Below are positions 48,081-54,062 of a DNA stretch of 59,649 nucleotides, piece after piece (the first letter of the stretch is position 1; each line of letters starts with the position of its first letter). A program made the translations under genes and the position numbers. The notes under the pieces are model-generated. The model ran no database searches. It was given only the letters and a program-made list of their open reading frames with translations, and was not told where the DNA came from. Source of the stretch: a virus; the IMG/VR virus record IMGVR_UViG_3300008262_000102, positions 1 to 59,649 of that record; one strand, written 5' to 3'.

Positions 48081-48208
48081 ATATGTTAACACACTCGGCT
48101 CCCCTTACAACCTTGTTCCTGTCAATTCAGGATGCACCTGGAATGAACCCAGCGGATCCCCTTGGTTGTTTGTATCTGTCAATTCAGATTGAAAGTGTGT
48201 TAGCATAT
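48081..48208 (-). ncRNA. Long hairpin element filling the gap between two tRNAs
   Basis: ATATGTTAACACACT (48081-48095) pairs with AGTGTGTTAGCATAT (48194-48208) except one position; the arms touch the end of each flanking tRNA. An inner ACAACC/GGTTGT stem and two small hairpins with the same loop (CCTG-TCAATT-CAGG and TCTG-TCAATT-CAGA on the plus strand) follow. Confidence 0.5.
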
Positions 48209-48282
48209 GGTAGGGGCACAGGGACTCGAACCCTGATAGACCGGTTAAAAGCCGGCTATTCTAGCCTTTGAATTATACCCCC
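48208..48282 (-). tRNA. tRNA-Lys(TTT)
   Basis: Anticodon arm GCCGG-CTTTTAA-CCGGT; CCA encoded. Confidence 0.95.
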
Positions 48283-48285
48283 ATA

Positions 48286-48360
48286 TGGTCCACGCTCTGA
48301 GAATCGAACTCAGTTAGTCCGGTTAAGAGCCGGGTACTTCGCCACTAAAGTTTAGCGTGG
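48286..48360 (-). tRNA. tRNA-Lys(CTT)
   Basis: Anticodon arm CCCGG-CTCTTAA-CCGGA; acceptor CCACGCT/AGCGTGG; CCA encoded. Confidence 0.93.
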
Positions 48361-48446
48361 ATGGATCGTAAATATTTTCTTTTACGTGCCATCTAAGACC
48401 ATACGGGGGTCAAAGATGACACTAACGTTTACCTGAACGTTTCATG

Positions 48447-48575
48447 TCATTCTCCTTGTTTAATATTACGTTTTTGTGCTTGTCTTTCTGACTTCCAGAA
48501 GATTCGCTTCCAGTCCTTGAGGTGCTTCCACCATTGAGGACTCTTAGTAAGATTGCCTTGCTTTACATTCGCCAT
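48447..48575 (-). CDS. Small basic Trp-rich protein (42 aa)
   Basis: MANVKQGNLTKSPQWWKHLK, then DWKRIFWKSERQAQKRN. AGGAGAAAG precedes the ATG. I recall similar KQGNLTK-PQWW proteins in marine T4-like phages. The sequence AAGGAGAATGACATG follows its end and would start a 7-codon ORF (MKRSGKR, 48422-48445), possibly a micro-peptide or chance. Confidence 0.6.
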   Translation of the reverse strand: MANVKQGNLTKSPQWWKHLKDWKRIFWKSERQAQKRNIKQGE

Positions 48576-48589
48576 TGCTTTCTCCTATA

Positions 48590-48663
48590 TGGTTCCCAGA
48601 ACAAGAATCGAACTTGTAATGACCGGTTATCAGCCGATTGTTATACCATTTAACTATCCGGGA
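48590..48663 (-). tRNA. tRNA-Ile(GAT)
   Basis: Anticodon arm TCGG-CTGATAA-CCGG; acceptor TCCCGGA/TCTGGGA; CCA encoded. Confidence 0.93.
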
Positions 48664-48669
48664 ATAATT

Positions 48670-48759
48670 TGGCGGAAGTGGTAGGATTCGAACCCACGGC
48701 CCCTTTCGGAACTTCAGTTTTCAAGACTGCTGCCTTAAGCCAGACTCAGCCACACTTCC
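48670..48759 (-). tRNA. tRNA-Ser(TGA)
   Basis: Type II; anticodon arm CAGT-CTTGAAA-ACTG; discriminator G; CCA encoded. Confidence 0.95.
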
Positions 48760-48767
48760 TTAAACTT

Positions 48768-48848
48768 TGGTACCCCTGCCCGGACTCGAACCGGGATACA
48801 TAACACTCCTTTTGAGAGAGCTGCCTTTACCAATTTGGCCACAGGGGC
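48768..48848 (-). tRNA. tRNA-Leu(CAA)
   Basis: Anticodon loop CTCAAAA; acceptor GCCCCTG/CAGGGGT; CCA encoded. The variable arm is short for Leu (about 9 bases). Confidence 0.85.
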
Positions 48849-48850
48849 AT

Positions 48851-48928
48851 TGGAGTGTCGGGTCAGATTTGAACTGACGGTTTTACGGATTTGCAATCCG
48901 TTGCAATGGGCCTCTCTGCCACCGACAC
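48851..48928 (-). tRNA. tRNA-Cys(GCA)
   Basis: Anticodon arm ACGGA-TTGCAAA-TCCGT; acceptor GTGTCGG/CCGACAC; discriminator T; CCA encoded. Confidence 0.93.
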
Positions 48929-48932
48929 ATAA

Positions 48933-49024
48933 TGGTACCAGCGGAGGGAATCGAACCCTCTCAAGAACGCTAATCTGGCGCTAAAAGGTTTATAAAACCT
49001 CTCTGACTACCAAGTCTCGCTGGC
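48933..49024 (-). tRNA. Type II tRNA with loop TTTATAA (anticodon TAT), identity uncertain
   Basis: Acceptor GCCAGCG/CGCTGGT, T arm GAGGG-TTCGATT-CCCTC, CCA encoded. The anticodon stem GAGGT/ACCTT gives TAT (Ile AUA), yet the variable arm is long (CGC...GCG), which is normal only for Leu, Ser and Tyr. Confidence 0.7.
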
Positions 49025-49168
49025 ATATGAATTTGTTTATCGTCACACAATGTCCAAGTCGTGCGCTGAACGTATCGACTACGTTTGCTACGGGCTTCAG
49101 GTACAGTAACAAGTGTCTTGGGCGACTCGCTACTCACATATGGGTAACCGTACACACATAAACAAAAC
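49025..49168 (-). ncRNA. Long hairpin element between two tRNAs
   Basis: TTTGTTTAT (49032-49040) and ATAAACAAA (49158-49166) close the gap. Inside, several further pairings occur, e.g. CACAC/GTGTG on the shoulders. No gene. Confidence 0.45.
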
Positions 49169-49242
49169 TGGAGCGGGATAGGAGAATCGAACTCCTGACT
49201 AAACCTTGGCAAGGTTTCGTTTGACCATTAAACTAATCCCGC
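49169..49242 (-). tRNA. tRNA-Gly(GCC)
   Basis: Anticodon arm AAACC-TTGCCAA-GGTTT; same acceptor and D arm as tRNA-Gly(TCC); CCA encoded. Confidence 0.95.
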
Positions 49243-49245
49243 AAT

Positions 49246-49320
49246 TGGTACACGATACGAGAATCGAACTCGTCTTTCCGCCTTGAAAGGGCAGCGTCCT
49301 AACCGATAGACGAATCGTGC
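49246..49320 (-). tRNA. tRNA-Glu(TTC)
   Basis: Anticodon arm CTGCC-CTTTCAA-GGCGG; CCA encoded. Confidence 0.94.
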
Positions 49321-49328
49321 AAATTGTT

Positions 49329-49402
49329 TGGCTACCCTCCAGGGACTCGAACCCCGACGAACAGTTTTGGAGACTGTCATGCTGCCATTACATTAGAGAG
49401 TA
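49329..49402 (-). tRNA. tRNA-Trp(CCA)
   Basis: Anticodon arm ACAGT-CTCCAAA-ACTGT; discriminator G; CCA encoded. Confidence 0.94.
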
Positions 49403-49407
49403 ATATT

Positions 49408-49483
49408 TGGCTCCCCAGGGTAGGATCGAACTACCGACACCTTGATTAACAGTCAAGTGCAACTACCGCTGTGCTACTGGGGA
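49408..49483 (-). tRNA. tRNA-Asn(GTT)
   Basis: Anticodon arm TTGA-CTGTTAA-TCAA; discriminator G; CCA encoded. Confidence 0.95.
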
Positions 49484-49489
49484 ATAAAC

Positions 49490-49565
49490 TGGCGCCTCGT
49501 AGGGGAGTCGAACCCCTGTATTCCGCTAGACAGGCGGATATAATAGACCGTTATATGAACGAGGC
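49490..49565 (-). tRNA. tRNA-Asp(GTC)
   Basis: Anticodon arm CCGC-CTGTCTA-GCGG; discriminator G; CCA encoded. Confidence 0.95.
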
Positions 49566-49569
49566 AATC

Positions 49570-49658
49570 TGGTGGAAGTGGTAGGATTCGAACCTACAAC
49601 GTTTCTTATGTGGCGGATTTACAGTCCGTTGCCTTCAACCAATTCAGCACACACTTCC
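49570..49658 (-). tRNA. tRNA-Tyr(GTA)
   Basis: Type II; anticodon arm CGGA-CTGTAAA-TCCG; acceptor GGAAGTG/CACTTCC; CCA encoded. It is the first tRNA of the array in transcription order. Confidence 0.95.
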
Positions 49659-49912
49659 ATTATTTGTAAACACACTCTCCGCTATGCTTTTTGACACCGT
49701 CAAAGGGTGAAAGGAGAATGTGTGTATTAAAATATTCTAATAACGCCTGCTATGCAGTACTACGCTATGGGTGTAGCCGTCCCTATAGAATACTTTAATA
49801 CGCTGTAATTTTTCGCTCTAGAAGAAGAGTTTCATCCTACAGGCCGCCCGTTTGCTCTATGTTTTAAGTGCAGAGCGAGGACCTCGTTTCCTCTTTTTCA
49901 CACTTTGCGCTT
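49659..49912 (-). ncRNA. Three consecutive long hairpins at the head of the tRNA array
   Basis: No gene. Stems: ACACACTCTCC (49670-49680) with GGAG-AATGTGTGT (49713-49725); GTATTAAAATATTCTA (49724-49739) with TAGAATACTTTAATAC (49786-49801), 15 of 16 paired; CGCTCT (49814-49819) with AGAGCG (49872-49877). Each spans about 55-80 bases. Confidence 0.5.
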
Positions 49913-50086
49913 TCAGTTTACACTAAACATCGGCAATTTTGCCAACGACTCGTGATACACTTTAGCACGATCGAACTTATCTTGAATAAGTTTTTGAAGT
50001 TGTTCTTTAGACATTTCTCCAAGAACACCTTCATAAGCCTGTTCAACAATACGTTCATTCAATTTTGCGTAATCTATCTGTTTCAT
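49913..50086 (-). CDS. Small helical protein, unknown (57 aa)
   Basis: MKQIDYAKLNERIVEQAYEG, then KEQLQKLIQDKFDRAKVYHE. AAAGGAAAA precedes the ATG; an upstream in-frame ATG at 50227 would place the terminator inside the gene and is rejected. No family is recognised. Confidence 0.55.
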   Translation of the reverse strand: MKQIDYAKLNERIVEQAYEGVLGEMSKEQLQKLIQDKFDRAKVYHESLAKLPMFSVN

Positions 50087-50102
50087 TTTTCCTTTGTTAA
50101 AA

Positions 50103-50134
50103 ACAAAAAACCCCAGGGTTTTAATCCTAGGGTC
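50103..50134 (-). terminator. Rho-independent terminator or attenuator
   Basis: CCCTAGG and CCTGGGG pair with an 8-base loop and are followed by TTTTTT on the minus strand. It lies between the triple promoter and the tRNA array, so it may attenuate read-through. Confidence 0.8.
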
Positions 50135-50162
50135 CTTGAAGTTTGTTGTGTTAACTTGTGTG

Positions 50163-50309
50163 TTACACGACAGTCCTCCGGACCCTTTGAATCTCTGGTG
50201 TACGATCATATGATAGACTTCCGCCATTAATCGATAACCAAGAACAGGCTATTACACCTGCCAGTTTGGGCATCGTATTAAATTGTTGATGTCTATTGAA
50301 CGATTGCAT
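50163..50309 (-). CDS. Possible small protein (48 aa)
   Basis: MQSFNRHQQFNTMPKLAGVI, ending in a basic segment (EIQRVRRTVV). GGAAAG precedes the ATG and it is the first ORF after the promoters, ending just before the terminator. No family is recognised. Confidence 0.4.
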   Translation of the reverse strand: MQSFNRHQQFNTMPKLAGVIACSWLSINGGSLSYDRTPEIQRVRRTVV

Positions 50310-50365
50310 TTTGCTTTCCAATTTACCTTTTCTTTATAAACAGCACCTTTGCTGCCTATGTGTTA

Positions 50366-50394
50366 ATTATAGCGCCTTTCGGCACACCTGTCAA
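50366..50394 (-). promoter_or_regulatory. Consensus sigma-70 promoter (third of three tandem)
   Basis: TTGACA (50389-50394), 17 bases, TATAAT (50366-50371) on the minus strand. Confidence 0.92.
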
Positions 50395-50464
50395 CCTCTT
50401 TTGTAATTTATTTTGTTGTATTTCTACAACACCTATGAACTACATTGTCTGCTAACTTGTTTCA

Positions 50465-50493
50465 ATTGTACATTTATTTAGCCAGGTTGTCAA
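50465..50493 (-). promoter_or_regulatory. Sigma-70 promoter (second of three tandem)
   Basis: TTGACA (50488-50493), 17 bases, TACAAT (50465-50470) on the minus strand. Confidence 0.85.
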
Positions 50494-50549
50494 CCACTTT
50501 TTGTAATTCTGGCAAAAAAGTTTTGACTCTCTTCTAAACAACTGTGTGT

Positions 50550-50578
50550 AGTATACGACCTTTTTATTTAGCTGTCAA
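50550..50578 (-). promoter_or_regulatory. Sigma-70 promoter (first of three tandem)
   Basis: TTGACA (50573-50578), 17 bases, TATACT (50550-50555) on the minus strand. The 308-base gap 50310-50617 holds these promoters and a GTGGC-loop-GCCAC hairpin (50599-50614), no gene. Confidence 0.88.
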
Positions 50579-50617
50579 CTAAAATCTATATACTTTATGT
50601 GGCTTTTTTGCCACAGT

Positions 50618-50884
50618 TTATTCTGTGTCAGAGATACCAGTCTCACTGGAGATCAGTAAGTGCTTGCCAATCTCAAACAAGCCTATGCTACCAGGAAGGT
50701 CCAACGCACACACATGTATCTGTGTGATGCCATCTTCATCTATGCTGGCTGCTACGAACTCTGCGATCTCTCCACTCTGAACCATCAATCGCATTGCGTC
50801 AATGACATCGAGAAGATCTTGTTTGCGTTTAGCCTCGGCTTCTAGTTTTCCGCCTAATACAACTACTTTTGAATCTGTTTTCAT
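50618..50884 (-). CDS. Unknown protein (88 aa)
   Basis: MKTDSKVVVLGGKLEAEAKR, then LDVIDAMRLMVQSGEIAEFV and a beta part (DGITQIHVCALDLPGSIG). It starts 7 bases after the clpP stop and is co-transcribed. No family is recognised. Confidence 0.55.
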   Translation of the reverse strand: MKTDSKVVVLGGKLEAEAKRKQDLLDVIDAMRLMVQSGEIAEFVAASIDEDGITQIHVCALDLPGSIGLFEIGKHLLISSETGISDTE

Positions 50885-50891
50885 CTTGTTC

Positions 50892-51470
50892 TCACTCTAA
50901 AATATGATCAGCTATGCCTATGTCCAACACTTCTTGTGCGGTAAGGTACACATCCGATGGCGGCAGTAATTTTTTCTTGATTACCGATGGAGCAAGTCCA
51001 GTGGCTTCTTTGAGAATATTAATCATTTTGTCATTGCAGATATCATTTTCTTTCATAGTGGCTTTCAAATCATGATATTTGTTTTCCATGTTTTCTGAAA
51101 ATTGGTGACACATGAAACTGGTATTTTTAGCAGCATATCTCTGTCCTCGATCAGCGGCTGCAAAGATTAGAAAGGCAGCACTCATCACTGAGCCTATACC
51201 TATGCATCGAACCACATGAGGACTGGCCTGCATGACATCGATCAATCCAAACGCCTGATAGAGGTCGCCCCCTGTAGAATTTATATACAGAGTAAGAACT
51301 TTTTCTTTGGAGACGTCTAGATTTTCGCAGATCAGCCATTTGGCGCAGGCACCTACAGATTCTTCACAGATTTCACCGTTTAGAAAATACGTATTGTTTT
51401 CCAACAGTTTGAGATCAATGCGATCCTCGGCATTAAAATCTTCCAGTTTTCTCACTTTTTGCTCCATCAT
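50892..51470 (-). CDS. clpP: ClpP-like serine protease
   Basis: 192 residues. LTLYINSTGGDLYQAFGLID, then GIGSVMSAAF with Ser97, FMCHQF with His122 and a late PPSDVYLTAQEVLDIGIADH with the Asp. Ser97 and His122 fall at the same numbers as in E. coli ClpP. The N-terminal 20 residues, which seal the axial pore in ClpP, are divergent. Phage ClpP may form rings with or replace host ClpP; that is inference. Confidence 0.9.
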   Translation of the reverse strand: MMEQKVRKLEDFNAEDRIDLKLLENNTYFLNGEICEESVGACAKWLICENLDVSKEKVLTLYINSTGGDLYQAFGLIDVMQASPHVVRCIGIGSVMSAAFLIFAAADRGQRYAAKNTSFMCHQFSENMENKYHDLKATMKENDICNDKMINILKEATGLAPSVIKKKLLPPSDVYLTAQEVLDIGIADHILE

Positions 51471-51494
51471 GTACTCTTACTTATGCTTTGTAAT

Positions 51495-51523
51495 ATTATA
51501 CTTTAATTACTGCTATAGACCAA
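51495..51523 (-). promoter_or_regulatory. Sigma-70 promoter for clpP
   Basis: TTGGTC (51518-51523), 17 bases, TATAAT (51495-51500) on the minus strand; it overlaps the stop of the DUF3307-like gene. Confidence 0.65.
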
Positions 51524-51896
51524 AGAATACCCAACCAACCAAAAAGATATAGGTAATTTGATGAGCAAGCTGATCCAGCCCTAGCCAAAACCAAAATTTA
51601 TGGTCTGCGGGCGTATATTTGTATTTCTTATTAATGTTGATCTTAGCCCAATCGATATGATAGTGTGCTAGGAAATCTAAGAATGCTGTGATAATTCCTA
51701 TTACAGGATGTAACCAAGCAAAAGCCAAGAAGGTTCCGGCACTCTGCACAAGGCTGTGATAGATGCCGTGTTTTGCACCATAGATGCCTTTTTCTACAAC
51801 CATGCGATCTGTTTGCAGTGCAAAGTCTGCAATAAAGTGTTTTGTCTGCAGAATGAAGAAAACTATCAGTAGGGTTTCTATGTCTGTGAATGCCAT
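51513..51896 (-). CDS. DUF3307 family membrane protein
   Basis: 127 residues. LQTKHFIADFALQTDRMV, HGIYHSLVQSAGTF, LDFLAHYHIDWAK and LDQLAHQITYIFLV form the His/Asp pattern of DUF3307 with about four hydrophobic segments. The function of the family is unknown. Confidence 0.8.
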   Translation of the reverse strand: MAFTDIETLLIVFFILQTKHFIADFALQTDRMVVEKGIYGAKHGIYHSLVQSAGTFLAFAWLHPVIGIITAFLDFLAHYHIDWAKININKKYKYTPADHKFWFWLGLDQLAHQITYIFLVGWVFFGL

Positions 51897-52147
51897 TGGC
51901 CGTCGCTCCAGTGTCTTGAATCGTAAAAATTAAAGTCTATGTTGACTCCGCACAGTCCGACACCTAGCTGTATACCACTGTGATCTTGTTTGGCAGTAAT
52001 GTTCACAGAGGCAGCAACGATGTCTGCACTGAGATAGATCTGCAGTTCCCAGAATTTATGTGCTATAGGAGTAATGCCGTGCCACACTCGAATATTTCGA
52101 AATCGATTCGAGCCGGGTATTCTAATATTAAAATTAAAATTAATCAT
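51878..52147 (-). CDS. Unknown phage protein (89 aa)
   Basis: Beta-rich: MINFNFNIRIPGSNRFRNIR, FWELQIYLSADIVAASVNIT, QDHSGIQLGVGLCGVNIDFN, FYDSRHW. I recall the QDHAG...FNFYDSRHW pattern in small proteins of many T4-like phages; no function known. Confidence 0.6.
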   Translation of the reverse strand: MINFNFNIRIPGSNRFRNIRVWHGITPIAHKFWELQIYLSADIVAASVNITAKQDHSGIQLGVGLCGVNIDFNFYDSRHWSDGQWHSQT

Positions 52148-52328
52148 TCGGCTGTTCTCGGAATCTGCTTAAAAAACTTTCCTCGTAACAACTGTATTCA
52201 CGATTAGAATCTTCGGGTGCATTTTCTTTGATATAATGAACCCAAGTATGCCCTTCTATCTCAATCACATGTATTACATGAAATTTTTGTCCGTTGTTGC
52301 CTTCCCACCTTGATCCCTCTTTGACCAT
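52140..52328 (-). CDS. Small unknown protein (62 aa)
   Basis: MVKEGSRWEGNNGQKFHVIH, VHYIKENAPEDSNREYSCYE, ESFLSRFREQPND. The YSCYEESFLSRF end is a motif I recall in small phage proteins. It overlaps its downstream neighbour by 8 bases. Confidence 0.55.
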   Translation of the reverse strand: MVKEGSRWEGNNGQKFHVIHVIEIEGHTWVHYIKENAPEDSNREYSCYEESFLSRFREQPND

Positions 52329-52336
52329 AGCATCTC

Positions 52337-52744
52337 CTATTGTTTGAAAACCTCTGTCGATTCATTGTCGACGTTCTCAGTCATATGTAGCATAAATCTA
52401 TAGGCATCCCAGGCAGACTTGACTGAATGATTTTCACTGAGCTCGGTAGGGAACATATCTACCCAAACTGAGTTTTCTGGTTGACGATGGCGATGCAGGC
52501 CTTGTCTACGAGGCTGTAGTATTTTGTTTGTGCTCCACAATGCCAACGCCACTTCTTGGCATTTAGACTCATCTAAGCCGTAAAGATAATCGTCATCGCG
52601 ATACATGTATTGTTCTATTACATTCGCAAGTTGCGGTTCGTCATGTATAGAGGTAGCTGCAATGATAAATGCCACATCGTTGATGTCAACCGATCCCTTA
52701 ACGATATCGCGGACGCAACGTCCAAGGCTAAATCCTATTTTCAT
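52337..52744 (-). CDS. Unknown phage protein (135 aa)
   Basis: MKIGFSLGRCVRDIVKGSVD, VAFIIAATSIHDEPQLANVI, then a polar C-terminus (RRQGLHRHRQPENSVWVDMF). It overlaps the upstream gene start as ATGA. No family is recognised. Confidence 0.55.
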   Translation of the reverse strand: MKIGFSLGRCVRDIVKGSVDINDVAFIIAATSIHDEPQLANVIEQYMYRDDDYLYGLDESKCQEVALALWSTNKILQPRRQGLHRHRQPENSVWVDMFPTELSENHSVKSAWDAYRFMLHMTENVDNESTEVFKQ

Positions 52745-52995
52745 TTTATTTCATCCGATGTTGTTATAAAGTCTTTAATAATTAGATTGAGAGCTTCAAT
52801 CCTGCGTATGTTACCTGTGACGTCTTCTGGATGTAACCAGTATCCGTCCGGGTTGTCCTCAGTCTTGGGATTCTTTTTCCATTGTGCTAATTCTTTCTTA
52901 AGATACGCACGATAGTCTTTGAGATTGAGACTGGTAATACGATCCGCAGTTTCACCATCAATCCACTGATAAGGTTTGTGTTTGGCTCTGCTCAT
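52741..52995 (-). CDS. Small unknown protein (84 aa)
   Basis: Charged, helical: SLNLKDYRAYLKKELAQWKK, HPEDVTGNIRRIEALNLIIK. Coupled by 4-base overlaps to both neighbours. Confidence 0.5.
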   Translation of the reverse strand: MSRAKHKPYQWIDGETADRITSLNLKDYRAYLKKELAQWKKNPKTEDNPDGYWLHPEDVTGNIRRIEALNLIIKDFITTSDEIK

Positions 52996-53219
52996 ACAAC
53001 ATGTCCTAACCCTGCATAGATTAGTTGATCCAATTCTGCTTGATAGTCTGCACGACCCATTCTACGTTTAAGCCAAATAGCTGTTAGCAAGTCTTTGGCA
53101 TCATACCCGCTGTCAACAGGTAGGGCACCACGTGACTCTAGTTCGTCCAACAAATCTTCAGTTTCGAAGTCGCCCAAGTCGACGTCTACTTCAACTTCTG
53201 TGTAAACTGTTTTATACAT
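52992..53219 (-). CDS. Small acidic protein (75 aa)
   Basis: MYKTVYTEVEVDVDLGDFET, EDLLDELESRGALP, then WLKRRMGRADYQAELDQLIY. Coupled to the genes on both sides. Confidence 0.5.
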   Translation of the reverse strand: MYKTVYTEVEVDVDLGDFETEDLLDELESRGALPVDSGYDAKDLLTAIWLKRRMGRADYQAELDQLIYAGLGHVV

Positions 53220-53787
53220 GTTCTTCCTCGTCGCTGTTTAGGTGTTCGGGTTTGGTATGCAGATCGCAAGCAGTATAGATCCATCCGCCGCCGCGCCGTT
53301 CGCCGGGGTCACCACATTCTTCACAAGTAACTCCGCTCATTGCTTCTGCCAATGACACCATACCGCTGATATAGTCATCACCACCTGAATAGTAAAAACG
53401 CAGTGTGCCAAACTTTTCTTTAACTTGATCCAATGTTACTTGTGGAATAGCATCAGGTACTTGTCTAAAGTCTCCGGCAACAATTTCCGCAAGTCGTTTT
53501 TCTTTGTACGCAGGATCGATTGAATCTTTCATAGTTTCTTCAAACAGATCGAAGTTGCCTGCTTTGGCTTGCGTGGCCATTTCATTGTATTTGCGAGCAT
53601 ACTCACGTTGTTTGTCTTTCCAATCGATATGGTGCTGAATATTACCCATAAGCTGATTTAGAATATTGAACCAACCATCACCACATTCAAACCCCCAACA
53701 CATACAAGTTTCTTGCATGTTCTTATGGCGATTTACCATCATCTTTGGATACTTCTCGCAAAGCAATTTATCTAGTTCTTGTTTCAT
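53212..53787 (-). CDS. Unknown protein with a C-terminal Cys/His cluster (191 aa)
   Basis: Start MKQELDKLLCEKYPKM from AAGGACTGAG; a longer frame overlaps the promoter. GWFNILNQLMGNIQHHIDWK, LDQVKEKFGTLRFYYSGGDD and a zinc-ribbon-like VTCEECGDPGERRGGGW, YTACDLH. I recall this C-terminus in many phage hypothetical proteins. It has its own consensus promoter. Confidence 0.6.
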   Translation of the reverse strand: MKQELDKLLCEKYPKMMVNRHKNMQETCMCWGFECGDGWFNILNQLMGNIQHHIDWKDKQREYARKYNEMATQAKAGNFDLFEETMKDSIDPAYKEKRLAEIVAGDFRQVPDAIPQVTLDQVKEKFGTLRFYYSGGDDYISGMVSLAEAMSGVTCEECGDPGERRGGGWIYTACDLHTKPEHLNSDEEEHV

Positions 53788-53815
53788 TCTCAGTCCTTGA
53801 TAGCATACATAATAC

Positions 53816-53844
53816 ATTATAACATACTATTGATCGGCTGTCAA
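53816..53844 (-). promoter_or_regulatory. Consensus sigma-70 promoter
   Basis: TTGACA (53839-53844), 17 bases, TATAAT (53816-53821) on the minus strand, overlapping the stop of the 73-residue gene. Confidence 0.92.
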
Positions 53845-54062
53845 CTGGTTTTCCATTTTAGTTGGAACAGAATAGCATCTTTTGGATCGTCGAATCTGTA
53901 TTCGGTAACAAAATCGTTTATGAGAGAAACATCTGAAACATCTTGTACATGATAGTCAACGAAACTAGAACACTGTCTACTGGCCCATGCTGCTGCTTCG
54001 GCAAAATATTCTTCAGCCTGTTCGTAGGGAATACCGGTATCGTTGAGATAGACTACTTTCAT
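53841..54062 (-). CDS. Small protein of the F-x-L-K/R-W tail family (73 aa)
   Basis: MKVVYLNDTGIPYEQAEEYF, then AAAWASRQCSSFVDYHVQDV, and a tail DDPKDAILFQLKWKTS. The start overlaps the upstream stop as ATGA. The tail motif recurs in six more proteins of this region. Confidence 0.55.
   Translation of the reverse strand: MKVVYLNDTGIPYEQAEEYFAEAAAWASRQCSSFVDYHVQDVSDVSLINDFVTEYRFDDPKDAILFQLKWKTS

Noticed and set aside
49913-50227. 104-residue version of the small gene before the tRNA array
   Set aside because: It would be translated through the terminator hairpin; the internal ATG with AAAGGA is better supported.
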